DNA of 64,000 bases from Haloarcula sebkhae. GTDB taxonomy: Archaea; Halobacteriota; Halobacteria; Halobacteriales; Haloarculaceae. This document shows, piece after piece, positions 17,615 through 27,093 of this stretch. Location: assembly GCF_014647415.1 (NCBI RefSeq), contig NZ_BMPD01000003.1, positions 457,888-521,887 on the forward strand. The letters are read 5' to 3'. Both the position numbers and the translations under genes were made by a program. The notes beneath the pieces were generated by a model that saw nothing but the letters and a program-made list of their open reading frames with translations, did not search any database and was not told the origin of the DNA. Each line of letters opens with the position of its first letter. The stretch's first letter is position 1.

Positions 17615-18726
17615 CAATCCTCACCTCTTCCAAGCAGCCTTTTGAGGGCGGTCCGAGCCGATTCTGCCCGGTCGCCGGTCGCCGGCCGCCCGCCGTATTC
17701 GACCTCCCGAAAGAGGGTTGTTAGCCGGCGGACGGGCTCGGCTGGCAGCCCGCTGTCGATAGCCCGGCGAGCGTACTCTCCGGGCGTCGCTGTCTCGGGA
17801 TCTGATACAGACACACGGTCAGCCAGCAGCGCCCAGGCCTCCTGCACCGACAGTGAACCGATGTCCGGCCCGTCGTCCGCCTCTGCCGTCGATTCGGTGG
17901 CCGCTGGCTGGCTGGACTCTGCGTCCGATGAGCCAAACAGCGACGGGCTGTCGACGCCACTTCGAACTGAAGCAAGGAGGCCGCCGCTCCCACCGAAGCC
18001 GCTGAGGGCTTTGAACGGCGCGACTGAGAGCGACCCGAGCGCACTCGGCAGGCCGGCGGCTCCCCGGAGAGACATCGTGCCGACCGATCCGATTCCAGTT
18101 GTCAATCCAGTCAAGATACCGCCGGAGACGGAAGTGATACCGGCCCCGACTCGCGCGAGCGCCGATGACCCCGAGAGCAGCGCGGCGGTCGTTACCTTTG
18201 GAATCCGGCCGATAGTCCGCCCCACCGCGCCGTTCGAAACCGCCGAGACGACTGTTCCGACCAGTGTATCCAGAATCGGGGGCAGGGGGAGCCAAGTGCC
18301 TGCCGACCCGTCTCCCTCCGCGTTTGATGCGGCTCGAATGACACTGACTGCGACGACGCCGAACCCGCCGATCAGCGCCAGCCCGAACAGTTTCACCAGC
18401 ACGGGGGACCCACTGTCTTCGCTCTCGCCAGCTGCTGGCGTTTCTGTCGCCGTCTCCGTCGGTGTTGGCGTCGCTGTCGCCGCTTGCTCATCGCTCGTCG
18501 ACCGCGGCGTCGTCTCCGCCCCATCGCTCGTCGCTACCGGTGTCGGCTCACCGTCGACATCGTCAGGCGCTGTTCCGTCGGGTGTGGTCGGCTCGCTTGC
18601 TCGGCTGTCGAGGGGGCCGCTCGACTCGAACCCGACGCCGAGTGCGCCAGGAAACAGCGCCGTGCCGAACAGGACAGCGACCGCACAGAGGAGGGTGAGG
18701 GCGGCACGTACCAGCTTTGTTGACAC
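17614..18726 (-). CDS. DUF4129 domain membrane protein
   Basis: The first gene of the DUF58 cluster, 370 residues from a GTG at 18726. An N-terminal signal helix (VRAALTLLCAVAVLFGTALF) is followed by a Thr/Pro/Ala-rich acidic exterior segment, a membrane helix (about residues 110-135), a Gly/Ser-rich middle and a C-terminal DUF4129-like region (VQEAWALLADRV ... TPGEYARRAI). DUF4129 is usually found at the end of transglutaminase-like proteins; here the transglutaminase part is absent. The start was chosen because a TATA-like element at 18752-18758 lies about 29 bp upstream, suiting leaderless initiation; a more distal GTG would sit upstream of the predicted transcript start. Confidence 0.75.
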   Translation of the reverse strand: MSTKLVRAALTLLCAVAVLFGTALFPGALGVGFESSGPLDSRASEPTTPDGTAPDDVDGEPTPVATSDGAETTPRSTSDEQAATATPTPTETATETPAAGESEDSGSPVLVKLFGLALIGGFGVVAVSVIRAASNAEGDGSAGTWLPLPPILDTLVGTVVSAVSNGAVGRTIGRIPKVTTAALLSGSSALARVGAGITSVSGGILTGLTTGIGSVGTMSLRGAAGLPSALGSLSVAPFKALSGFGGSGGLLASVRSGVDSPSLFGSSDAESSQPAATESTAEADDGPDIGSLSVQEAWALLADRVSVSDPETATPGEYARRAIDSGLPAEPVRRLTTLFREVEYGGRPATGDRAESARTALKRLLGRGED

Positions 18727-18751
18727 TACGGGAGCGTTTCCGGCGGCAGAG

Positions 18752-18758
18752 TAAATAC
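18752..18758 (-). promoter_or_regulatory. TATA-like box of the DUF58 cluster
   Basis: GTATTTA on the minus strand is centred about 29 bp before the GTG at 18726. It decides the start of the DUF4129 gene. Confidence 0.45.
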
Positions 18759-18827
18759 TTTCCCTCACTGCTGGACTGTCTGAGCAGAAAACCTTTCATT
18801 CGCTGTGGGTATAGCAGAACTATCCCT

Positions 18828-19892
18828 ATGCGGACACTGACCCGCCGTATGCTGTGGACCCTCCTGCTGCTCCTCGCCGTCGACATCGCTCTGGTCGCGA
18901 CCGCGGCGGTGCTTCTGACGCCCTGGCTTGCGCCGGTGCGGGCCGCCGTTGCCGCCTCCCTCCCGTTCGGTGGGGCGTCGGCACGTATCGCCTGGTGGGT
19001 AGCCGTTCTCACTCCTGCCCTCGTGGCGTTCGTCTGGGCACAGCTCCGATACACCAGCGCGCAGACGATGGCCGAGGTCGACGCTCGCATCGTCGGCCCC
19101 GACGAGTACCCCGCCCTCCACGACCGAGTGCAGCGGCTCGCGCAACTGGCCGACCTCACGCCGCCACGGATTGCCGTCGCAGACGCCGACGTACCGAACA
19201 GTTTCGCAATCGGGACGCTTAGCGGCGCGACGGTGGTCGTCAGCGAAGGGCTGCTGTCGACCCTCGACGGCGACGAACTCGACGCCGTACTGGCCCACGA
19301 ACTCATGCACGTCGCCAACCGTGACGCGACCGTTATGACGCTGGCCAGTTTCCTCCCGTCGCTGACAAACGGCGAGTACGACCCGATTGCAGACCTGCTC
19401 CCGGGCGGGAGCCGCTACGCGCTCGGGCTGGTCGCGCTCGGTCTCGCCTACGTGTTCAGCGCCCGGGTGCTTGAGGCCCCCTTCGGAAGCCGTTCGTTCA
19501 CGCTGGGGTTTCTGTTCCTGTTCGCGACGACAGTCCTGTTCGGCGGCGTCGCGCTGGGCGTGTTCACTGCCCCCGTCGTTGTCCTCGGCCGGTCGCTGTC
19601 GCGCGCTCGGGAGTTTGCCGCCGACCGGAGCGCGGCCCAGCTGACCGGCGACCCCGCCGCACTCGTCGGGGCGTTAAAAACACTCGATGGAGATGACGAC
19701 CGGCCGGGGACAGACAAGCGCTACGCGTACGCGGGCGTTCGCGGACTATGCTTCCTCCCACACGGGTTCGATACGGGGGCGTCGAGCGATTCGTCGTCCA
19801 TCGAAACACGGTCCCATCCACCGACAGCCGAGCGGATCGAGCGACTGCAGTCAGTCGCACGCTCGCTTGAACAGCCTCAGTCCGACTCCTGA
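18828..19892 (+). CDS. htpX: HtpX-like M48 family zinc metalloprotease
   Basis: A 354-residue membrane protease of the HtpX family, involved in quality control of membrane proteins. Two N-terminal helices (about 10-35 and 53-72) are followed by the HELMH zinc motif at residues 157-161; the third ligand is expected in the SRAREFAADRSA segment (E of REF). Two more hydrophobic stretches lie in between. The ATG at 18828 was chosen over an upstream ATG in the same frame because that would include non-conserved residues from the divergent gene's promoter. Its 3' end overlaps the convergent flavoprotein gene by 16 bp. Confidence 0.88.
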   Translation: MRTLTRRMLWTLLLLLAVDIALVATAAVLLTPWLAPVRAAVAASLPFGGASARIAWWVAVLTPALVAFVWAQLRYTSAQTMAEVDARIVGPDEYPALHDRVQRLAQLADLTPPRIAVADADVPNSFAIGTLSGATVVVSEGLLSTLDGDELDAVLAHELMHVANRDATVMTLASFLPSLTNGEYDPIADLLPGGSRYALGLVALGLAYVFSARVLEAPFGSRSFTLGFLFLFATTVLFGGVALGVFTAPVVVLGRSLSRAREFAADRSAAQLTGDPAALVGALKTLDGDDDRPGTDKRYAYAGVRGLCFLPHGFDTGASSDSSSIETRSHPPTAERIERLQSVARSLEQPQSDS

Positions 19893-20617
19893 TCGACGCT
19901 CGGATGCATCGTCGGCTCGCCCGGCATCGGCTCCTCAAAGTACCGTCGCATAACCTCTAGAGACTCCTGTTCGCGCTTCTTGCGCTCCGCCTCGTCGATC
20001 TCCTCACAGCCCGGCGGAATCGGTCGGTCGCGGCCGGTGAAGTACCCCTCCGGTGCGGTCCAGTCGTGATAGAAGTCGATGTCGGCGTCCTCTAACAGCG
20101 TGAGCCCAACCTGTGCGCCGTGGCCCGCGGCGACGATGGTCTGGTGGTGCTGCTCGGCCAGTCGGCCGGCCGCGTACAGCCCCTCGACATCGGTTCGGCC
20201 CTGCTCGTCGGTCGAGATGAACTGTTTCGACCCGCGGTCGATGAGCGAGAGATCCAGCCCTTCCAGATACGACGGGTCCGACCAGGAGGCGGCGATGAGG
20301 TACGTCGAGTCGTAGGACTGGCCGTCAGCACAGGTCACCTCGAAGCCTTCCTCGGTTTCCGCCACCTGCTCGGCTTCGCCGTCGATGAACCAGACGCCGG
20401 CGCGCCGCGCCTGTGCTCGCATGAGTTCGAGCAGGAGCCGGGGGTTGATTCCCGCCGGGAATCCGGGGTAGTTCTCGAGGTGTGCGTTGCGGTTCAGTAT
20501 CGACTCACCGGTCGAGATGATGCGTGTCGACAGGTCGGCGCGAGCGGTGTAGATCGCCGCTGACAGGCCGGCGACGCCGCCGCCCACGATGATGACTTCT
20601 TCGCGGTCGGTTGGCAT
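19877..20617 (-). CDS. Thioredoxin-reductase-like FAD protein without CxxC
   Basis: A 246-residue flavoprotein. The FAD-binding GGGVAGLSAAIYTARA motif is at the N-terminus and the second FAD motif LYAAGRLAEQHHQTIVAAGHGAQVG lies near residues 165-189. It is shorter than thioredoxin reductase (about 310 residues): the NADPH-binding domain and the redox-active CxxC are missing. It may be an NAD(P)H-independent or partner-reduced oxidoreductase, or a sensor; activity cannot be inferred. The C-terminal 50 residues are acidic. It converges with htpX. Confidence 0.75.
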   Translation of the reverse strand: MPTDREEVIIVGGGVAGLSAAIYTARADLSTRIISTGESILNRNAHLENYPGFPAGINPRLLLELMRAQARRAGVWFIDGEAEQVAETEEGFEVTCADGQSYDSTYLIAASWSDPSYLEGLDLSLIDRGSKQFISTDEQGRTDVEGLYAAGRLAEQHHQTIVAAGHGAQVGLTLLEDADIDFYHDWTAPEGYFTGRDRPIPPGCEEIDEAERKKREQESLEVMRRYFEEPMPGEPTMHPSVDQESD

Positions 20618-20772
20618 GGACGGATGTTTCCAGCGGGGACCAAGAAACGTGCCGGTTTGATACCTATAGACGGAGAGCGGCCAGTAACGGCCCCCTCAAG
20701 GCATATGCCGGGCGATACAGTTTCTGAGACTACCCGAAGCCTCATAACGATACACCTACTAAAGGCATCGTA

Positions 20773-21987
20773 ATGACCGACACCGTCGACGAGGTCGATA
20801 TGCCGTACGACGATGACGCGTCTCAGCAACAGAAGATCGAGGCGCTGCAGGAGCGGCTAGAGGTGCTCGAATCGCAGAACGAGGAGATGCGCGACAAACT
20901 GCTGGACGCGAACGCGGAGAACAACAAGTACCAGCAGAAGCTCGAACGGCTCACGCACGAGAACAAGAAGCTCAAGCAGTCACCGCTGTTTGTCGCGACC
21001 GTTCAGGAGCTCTCCAGCGATGGCGTGATTATCAAGCAGCACGGCAACAATCAGGAGGCCCTGACAGAGGTCACCGACGAGATGCGCGAGGATCTCGAAC
21101 CCGACGACCGCGTCGCCGTCAACAACTCGCTCTCTATCGTCAAACAACTCGACGACGAGACTGACGTCCGGGCCCGCGTGATGCAGGTCGATCAGTCGCC
21201 GGATGTCACCTTCGCCGACATCGGCGGCATCGAGGAGCAGATGGAAGAGGTCCGCGAAACCGTCGAGATGCCGCTGAAGAGCCCCGAAATGTTCGAAGAC
21301 GTGGGCATCGACCCGCCGAGCGGTGTCCTGCTGCACGGCCCGCCCGGCACCGGGAAGACGATGCTGGCCAAGGCCGTCGCCAACGAGACCGACGCGACGT
21401 TCATCAAGATGGCCGGCTCCGAGCTGGTCCACAAGTTCATCGGCGAGGGCGCGAAACTCGTCCGGGACCTGTTCGAACTGGCCCGCCAGGAGGAGCCCGC
21501 CGTCGTCTTCATCGACGAGATCGACGCTATCGCGGCCAAGCGGACGGAGTCGAAGACCTCCGGCGACGCCGAGGTCCAGCGGACGATGATGCAGCTGCTA
21601 TCGGAGATGGACGGCTTCGACGACCGCGGTGACATCCGAATCATCGCCGCGACGAACCGCTTCGACATGCTCGACCGCGCCATTCTCCGCCCCGGCCGCT
21701 TCGACCGCCTCATCGAGGTTCCGAACCCCGACCTCGAGGGTCGCAAGCAGATCTTCCAGATCCACACCCGCAGCATGAACGTCTCCGACGACGTGGAGTT
21801 CGAAGCCTTGGCCGAGGAGATAACGGACGCGTCCGGTGCTGACGTGAAGGCCATCTGTACTGAGGCCGGGATGTTCGCTATCCGCGATGACCGGACCGAG
21901 GTCACGATGGCGGACTTCCACAACGCTTGGGAGAAGATCCAGCAGGAAGAGACCGACGACGAGGACGTCTCCCGGACGTTCGCCTGA
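20773..21987 (+). CDS. pan: Proteasome-activating nucleotidase PAN
   Basis: A 404-residue AAA ATPase that unfolds substrates for the archaeal 20S proteasome. An N-terminal coiled coil (about 17-68) precedes the OB domain, Walker A GPPGTGKT (189-196), Walker B VVFIDEID (244-251), and the second-region arginine motif (LRPGRFDR). The length and domain order are those of PAN. The extreme C-terminus reads T-F-A, so the HbYX gate-opening tripeptide is not canonical. It starts a run of plus-strand genes. Confidence 0.95.
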   Translation: MTDTVDEVDMPYDDDASQQQKIEALQERLEVLESQNEEMRDKLLDANAENNKYQQKLERLTHENKKLKQSPLFVATVQELSSDGVIIKQHGNNQEALTEVTDEMREDLEPDDRVAVNNSLSIVKQLDDETDVRARVMQVDQSPDVTFADIGGIEEQMEEVRETVEMPLKSPEMFEDVGIDPPSGVLLHGPPGTGKTMLAKAVANETDATFIKMAGSELVHKFIGEGAKLVRDLFELARQEEPAVVFIDEIDAIAAKRTESKTSGDAEVQRTMMQLLSEMDGFDDRGDIRIIAATNRFDMLDRAILRPGRFDRLIEVPNPDLEGRKQIFQIHTRSMNVSDDVEFEALAEEITDASGADVKAICTEAGMFAIRDDRTEVTMADFHNAWEKIQQEETDDEDVSRTFA

Positions 21988-22109
21988 TTTCGGTAGCGCT
22001 TCTCTCCGATTCTCCGCGCTTTTGCAGGTCAGTAGTCACCGGTTCGACCTGCAATTTCGCTGTCGTGCTCGCCCGTTTCAGAACACAGTTACCACTCCGG
22101 TCCTGAATC

Positions 22110-22697
22110 ATGGGCATGGCCGTCGCAGACTCACTCCAGTCGCGTGCCCGCGCTCGTCCGCGGCTCGTCACCGCCGTCGTCTCGGTTGTTGGCTACGCGC
22201 TCGTGTTCGGCGCATTCGGTGGCGTGTTGCCGCTGCCTGAGTTCTCGAAGGACATCGTCATCCTGCTGGGTGATGCAATCGCCGTCGTCAACAGTATCGC
22301 CCTGCTCGCAATCATCGCCGGCGTCTACTTCATCAAGAACAATCAGGTACAGAAACACCGCGCGGCCATGCTGACCGCGTTCACGCTCATCATGGTGTTT
22401 CTGGCCCTGTACATCCTCAAGGTCGGCGGCGGCTTCGAGAAGGAAATCGTCGCCGAGGGGTTCGTCTGGACAGCGTACATCGTGATGCTCGCTATCCACA
22501 TCCTGCTATCCGCGGTGTCTGTGCCCGTCGTCGTTCACGCCGTCGTCCTCGGGCTGACCCACTCTCCCGCCGAACTCAGAGAAACAATCCACGCCCGTGT
22601 GGGTCGTATCGCGGTCTCCGCCTGGGGGCTGAGCCTGTTCCTCGGGCTCGTCACCTACGTCATGTTGAACCACATCTACGGCTGGGTCCCCCGCTAA
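22110..22697 (+). CDS. DUF420 family membrane protein
   Basis: A 195-residue protein with five predicted helices. The pattern of conserved His residues in the membrane parts (VQKHRAAML, LAIHILL, VVVHAVVL, LNHIYGW) matches DUF420, a group related to heme-copper oxidase accessory proteins. Function is unproven. An alternative ATG lies two codons downstream (MAVADS). It follows PAN by about 120 bp. Confidence 0.8.
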   Translation: MGMAVADSLQSRARARPRLVTAVVSVVGYALVFGAFGGVLPLPEFSKDIVILLGDAIAVVNSIALLAIIAGVYFIKNNQVQKHRAAMLTAFTLIMVFLALYILKVGGGFEKEIVAEGFVWTAYIVMLAIHILLSAVSVPVVVHAVVLGLTHSPAELRETIHARVGRIAVSAWGLSLFLGLVTYVMLNHIYGWVPR

Positions 22698-22749
22698 GCG
22701 CGTATCGGGTGGCGAACGATTTTGCCGGCCGCCGCCGTAGGCCGTAGCA

Positions 22750-23973
22750 ATGACCACAATCAAGGACAGCGTCCACGACCATATCGAGGTTCAGGGCGTC
22801 GCGGCGGCGTTGCTCGATACGCCGCCGGTCCAGCGGCTCCGGCACATCTCACAGCTCGGCACGGTGACGCTCGTCTACCCCTCGGCGAACCACACCCGAT
22901 TCGAGCACTCGCTGGGTGTCTATCACCTTGCAGACCGGGCGCTGTCTCACCTCGGCATCGAGGGCCAGCAGGCCGAACGGGTCCGAGCCGCGGCGTTGCT
23001 CCACGATGTGGGGCATTCGCCCTACAGCCACAACGTCGAGGCGCTCATCCACCGCCGAACGGGCAAGTACCACGACGACGTGGACGAACTGCTCGGCGAC
23101 GGCCCCGTTGCACGCGTACTCACCGAACACGGCCTCAATCCGGACCGCGTGGCTGGCCTTGTCGCCGGTGAGGGCGAACTGGGCCAGCTCGTCTCCGGCG
23201 AGCTGGACGTCGACCGGATGGACTATCTCGTCCGCGACGCCCACCACACGGGCGTTCCGTACGGGACGATTGACCACGAGCGGCTGGTCCGGGAGCTGTG
23301 TTTCGTCGACGGCGAACTCGTCTTAGACGAAGGGAACGTCCAGACGGCCGAGTCGCTCCTGCTCGCGCGGGCGCTGATGAACCCGACTGTCTACCAGCAC
23401 CACGTCGCCCGAATCGCCAAGTCGATGCTCCGCCGCGGGACCGAAGAACTGCTCGCAGCGACTGATACGACCGCCGAGACGCTGCGCCGGTGGGACGACA
23501 ACGACCTGCTCGTGGCGCTCAGACAGTGCGAGGCGACGGCAGCGTACGCGCGGCGGCTGACCCAGCGGGACCTGTACAAGCGCGCGGTCTGGGCGGAGTG
23601 GCAGTCCGTGCCCGACGAGGTGCTGGCGGCCGACCACGACACGGTCGGCGCGATGGAACAGGCTATCGCCGACGAAGCGAACGTCGACAGCGATGCCGTC
23701 GTGCTCGATGTCCCGCCCGAACCGTCGATGACCGAGTCCAGTAGCCGCGTCCTCGTCAACGGCGAAGTTCGTCGGCTCGGTGAGCAGTCGACGCTGGTCA
23801 ACGCCATCCGCGCCGCCCAGCGCGACCAGTGGCGGCTCGGCGTCTACGCGCCGGAAGACGAGAGTGAGCGGGTCGGTGCGGCCGCGATCCGCGAACTCGG
23901 ACTCGATCTCGACGGGGCCAGAGTCCAGGACGTGCGGACGGGTATCCATGCGACCCTCGATGAGTTTAACTGA
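22750..23973 (+). CDS. HD-domain phosphohydrolase (SAMHD1/dGTPase-like)
   Basis: A 407-residue cytosolic protein. The HD superfamily metal site is visible: H53 in RFEHSLGVYHLA, H85-D86 in ALLHDVGHSPYSH and D156 in DRMDYLVRDAHHTG. The latter two blocks resemble the YwfO/SAMHD1 group, which hydrolyses dNTPs or related nucleotides. The substrate is not shown by sequence. It is followed closely by an amidohydrolase gene. Confidence 0.85.
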   Translation: MTTIKDSVHDHIEVQGVAAALLDTPPVQRLRHISQLGTVTLVYPSANHTRFEHSLGVYHLADRALSHLGIEGQQAERVRAAALLHDVGHSPYSHNVEALIHRRTGKYHDDVDELLGDGPVARVLTEHGLNPDRVAGLVAGEGELGQLVSGELDVDRMDYLVRDAHHTGVPYGTIDHERLVRELCFVDGELVLDEGNVQTAESLLLARALMNPTVYQHHVARIAKSMLRRGTEELLAATDTTAETLRRWDDNDLLVALRQCEATAAYARRLTQRDLYKRAVWAEWQSVPDEVLAADHDTVGAMEQAIADEANVDSDAVVLDVPPEPSMTESSSRVLVNGEVRRLGEQSTLVNAIRAAQRDQWRLGVYAPEDESERVGAAAIRELGLDLDGARVQDVRTGIHATLDEFN

Positions 23974-23994
23974 GAGAGCGGGCGAACAGGGAAC

Positions 23995-25020
23995 ATGATT
24001 CTTGAAGGGACGATTCTGACGGGACGGTCGTTCGATGCTATCGAGGGCCGCGTCGTGGTCGAAGACGGAGAGATAGTCGCCATCGAGGAAGCTGCGGTCG
24101 ATAGCGACGACATCGTGGTGCCAGCGTTCGTCAACGCCCACACGCATATCGGCGATTCCATCGCCAAGGAGGCCGGCGAGGGGCTCTCGCTGGAGGAACT
24201 GGTCGCGCCCCCGGACGGTCTGAAACACCAGTTGCTCCGCGATGCGAGCCGGGACGAACTGGTGGCCGCAATGGAGCGGACGCTGTCGTTCATGGAACAG
24301 TCGGGAATCGGCGCGTTCATCGAGTTCCGGGAGGGCGGCGTCGAGGGCGTCGAGGCGATTCGGGACGCGCTGTCCGAGTCAGACCTCGAAAGCGTAATTC
24401 TCGGGCGCGAGACGACCGACGCGATGGAGCTGGCCGACGGGTTCGGCGCGAGCGGGGCCAACGACAGTGAATTCGGGGCGGAGCGACGCGCGACGCGACA
24501 GGCTGGGAAGCTGTTTGGCATCCACGCGGGCGAGGTCGATAGCTCCGATATCAATCCCGCCCTTGACCTCGTCCCGGACTTCCTCGTCCACATGGTTCAC
24601 GCCGAGTCGCTGCATCTCGAACGGGTCGCCGACAGCGAAATCCCTGTTGTGGTCTGTCCCCGGTCGAACATTGTCACCGACGTGGGCCGCCCGCCGGTCG
24701 AAGAACTGGCGGACCGGACGACGGTCGCGCTCGGGACGGACAACGTCATGCTCAACAGCCCGTCGATGTTCCGCGAGATGGAGTTCACCGCGAAGCTGTA
24801 CGACCTCTCGGCCCGCGAGGTGTTGCGGATGGCCACAGTCAACGGGGCCGAGATCGTGGGGCTTGGCGGCGGGCTAATAAAGACCGGACAGCCAGCACGC
24901 CTGCTGGTACTCGACGGGGATTCTGACAATCTCTCCGGGGCACAGAACCCTGTTCGGGCCGTCGTTCGCCGGGCGGGCACGGCTGATGTCCGGCACGTCG
25001 TCCACTCCGGGGCGGAATAA
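23995..25020 (+). CDS. Amidohydrolase family enzyme (cytosine deaminase-like)
   Basis: A 341-residue metal-dependent hydrolase of the TIM-barrel amidohydrolase superfamily. The metal ligands H49/H51 (NAHTHIG), H in GIHAGEVDS, H in VHMVHAES and the Asp of GTDNVML are all present. The fold matches imidazolonepropionase/cytosine deaminase-type enzymes, but the substrate is not clear. It lies 21 bp after the HD gene and may be co-transcribed. Confidence 0.85.
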   Translation: MILEGTILTGRSFDAIEGRVVVEDGEIVAIEEAAVDSDDIVVPAFVNAHTHIGDSIAKEAGEGLSLEELVAPPDGLKHQLLRDASRDELVAAMERTLSFMEQSGIGAFIEFREGGVEGVEAIRDALSESDLESVILGRETTDAMELADGFGASGANDSEFGAERRATRQAGKLFGIHAGEVDSSDINPALDLVPDFLVHMVHAESLHLERVADSEIPVVVCPRSNIVTDVGRPPVEELADRTTVALGTDNVMLNSPSMFREMEFTAKLYDLSAREVLRMATVNGAEIVGLGGGLIKTGQPARLLVLDGDSDNLSGAQNPVRAVVRRAGTADVRHVVHSGAE

Positions 25021-25053
25021 TTCTTATCACTCCGGGAATAGTATTCTCGGGTA

Positions 25054-25512
25054 ATGCCCTCCACCACCGACCGCGGCCTGAGTACACCGCTGAAAATACT
25101 CCTGTATGGCCTGCTAGGGCTCGTCTCGTTCCTTGTTCTTATCGCGGCTGTGAGACTTGCGTTCGGACTGTTCTTCGGTCTCATCGGCATCATACTGGGA
25201 CTCCTCTCTCTGGCCGCCACCATTGGGTTTCTAGCGGCTGTCGGCTACGCCGTGTACTGGGTCGTGTCGAACGTCTTCGGTCAGGACGAGACGACGGCAT
25301 CGACTACTGATATGTCACGAACGCAGGTCACCCGCGCGACAGATGCGGCGAGTGATAGCGAGACAGACCCCGTCGAACGGCTCTCCGAGCGCTACGCCAA
25401 CGGGGAGATAACCGAAGCTGAACTCGAACGACGGCTCGAACAGGCCCTCGATGGGCCCTCTCTGGACGGCTCCGGGGCACCAGAGTCGGAACGGGACCGG
25501 GAGCTGAACTGA
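25054..25512 (+). CDS. SHOCT-domain membrane protein
   Basis: A 152-residue protein with two N-terminal membrane helices (about 14-45 and 45-80) and a C-terminal SHOCT motif LSERYANGEITEAELERRLEQ (about residues 110-130). SHOCT domains are short linker modules often found at the tail of small membrane proteins; no function is known. It is 33 bp from the amidohydrolase. Confidence 0.75.
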   Translation: MPSTTDRGLSTPLKILLYGLLGLVSFLVLIAAVRLAFGLFFGLIGIILGLLSLAATIGFLAAVGYAVYWVVSNVFGQDETTASTTDMSRTQVTRATDAASDSETDPVERLSERYANGEITEAELERRLEQALDGPSLDGSGAPESERDRELN

Positions 25513-25584
25513 GCCTCACCTCGCTTAGTTGTTGTATGTTGTCTGTTACCAAACTATATCCTTACAGCCAGTCAATAGTACAGT

Positions 25585-26064
25585 ATGTACGACAGGATAC
25601 TGGTGCCGACAGACGGATCATCGGGGACGCGAGCGGTGCTCACACACGTTGAAACGCTTGCAACAACCCACGACAGCGAGATGCACGCGCTGTACGTCGT
25701 TGATACCGGTCGGTTCTCCACGCTCCCGCACGAACCGACGTGGGAGAGCGTCACCGACTCGCTCCACCGCGAGGGCGAGATGGCGCTGGACATGGTCGAG
25801 CGTCTCGTTGCCGACGACCTGACTGTCACGCGAGCTACGGCTGAGGGAAGCCCGAGCCGGGAAATCGTCGACTATGCGAGCCAGCACGGCTGTGACCTCA
25901 TCGTGATGGGGACCCACGGACGCGGCGGCATCGACCGACTGCTCTTGGGAAGCGTCGCCGAGCGGGTCGTCCGGTCGGCCCAGGTCCCAGTCGTCACCGT
26001 TCCGGTAGAGACGACGCCGCAAGATGTCTCGGAGGACGAGCAGCCTGCCGGCGTCCCACAGTAA
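25585..26064 (+). CDS. Universal stress protein UspA family
   Basis: A 159-residue cytosolic protein with the full Usp fold. The ATP-binding stretch GTHGRGGIDRLLLGSVAE with G-2x-G-9x-G-S spacing is present in the second half, followed by VVRSAQVPVVTV. A TATA-like CTATATCC about 28 bp before the ATG suits leaderless transcription. A role in stress adaptation is a family statement only. Confidence 0.92.
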   Translation: MYDRILVPTDGSSGTRAVLTHVETLATTHDSEMHALYVVDTGRFSTLPHEPTWESVTDSLHREGEMALDMVERLVADDLTVTRATAEGSPSREIVDYASQHGCDLIVMGTHGRGGIDRLLLGSVAERVVRSAQVPVVTVPVETTPQDVSEDEQPAGVPQ

Positions 26065-26084
26065 CGTGTCCCCTGCCGTCGCGC

Positions 26085-27032
26085 TCACTCCGTAATCGGA
26101 CGGAGGTGCTCACAGTCCCCCGCCGAGACGACTTCTCTCCCTGATTCTGTCTCGATGACAAGCGCGCCCGGGAACTCGACGTCCACGGCTTCGCCTTCGA
26201 TAGTCCCGTTGGGCGTCTCGACCCGGACCTGTTTACCCAGCGTCGTCGCGTACTCCCGCCATGCTTCGACGACGTTCGCTGGGTCCTGACGGAGTGCGTC
26301 GAACTCCTCCAGTAGCCGCTGTGCGAACAGCCGCCTGTCGACCGGCTCGTCCCGTTCGGCCGAGAGGCTGGTCGGATTCGCGTCGTCGGGCAAGTCCGCG
26401 GGGTCGACGTTCGCGTTGACACCGATGCCGACGACGACCCAGGAGACGCGGTCGGACTCACCTTCCATCTCGGTGAGGATGCCGACCAGTTTGCGCTCCT
26501 CGTCGCCGTGGCGGACGAGCACGTCGTTGGGCCACTTGATGCCGGCCTCGACGCCGGCCTCGCGGGCCGCCCGCGTTACCGCGACAGCGGCCGCGAGCGT
26601 GAACACCGGCGCGTGGGCCATCGGCACGTCCGGCCGGAACAGCACAGAGAGCCAGATCCCGCCGCTCGGCGAGTGCCACTCGCGGTCGAGCCGCCCCCGG
26701 CCGCCGGTCTGTTCGTCGGCAAGCACCACGGTATCTGACGCCCCATCTGCCGCAAGGTCTCGGGCGCGGGCGTTCGTACTCGGGATGCTGTCGTGGTATT
26801 CGACCGAGAAGGGTGCGTTGAGCCCGTATTCGACCGCGCTCGCCCCGAACTCCGGGACCGAATCGAGGACGTAGCCTGCGTCGTCGCTACGGATCTCGAA
26901 CCCCTCGTCGCGAAGGGCTTCGACGTGCTTCCAGACTGCGGAGCGAGAGATGTCCAGTTCGTCGGCGAGGGTCGGCCCCGAGACAGGGCCGTCAGCCAGT
27001 GCATCGAGTACCCGTTGACGTGTCTCGTTCAT
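26085..27032 (-). CDS. birA: Biotin-protein ligase BirA with HTH repressor domain
   Basis: A 315-residue enzyme that activates biotin with ATP and attaches it to the lysine of the carboxylase. An N-terminal winged HTH (about 1-60) could bind a biotin operator. The catalytic core has GGRGR (110-114) and KWPND (166-170), and a C-terminal SH3-like domain follows. It starts 61 bp after the stop of pccA on the same strand, next to its biotinylated substrate. Confidence 0.93.
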   Translation of the reverse strand: MNETRQRVLDALADGPVSGPTLADELDISRSAVWKHVEALRDEGFEIRSDDAGYVLDSVPEFGASAVEYGLNAPFSVEYHDSIPSTNARARDLAADGASDTVVLADEQTGGRGRLDREWHSPSGGIWLSVLFRPDVPMAHAPVFTLAAAVAVTRAAREAGVEAGIKWPNDVLVRHGDEERKLVGILTEMEGESDRVSWVVVGIGVNANVDPADLPDDANPTSLSAERDEPVDRRLFAQRLLEEFDALRQDPANVVEAWREYATTLGKQVRVETPNGTIEGEAVDVEFPGALVIETESGREVVSAGDCEHLRPITE

Positions 27033-27093
27033 AGACGGGGCTTCGACCGGCCGGAATAAAAGGCGTCTGTCGCGCGGCGGTCAGTCCGCTCGC

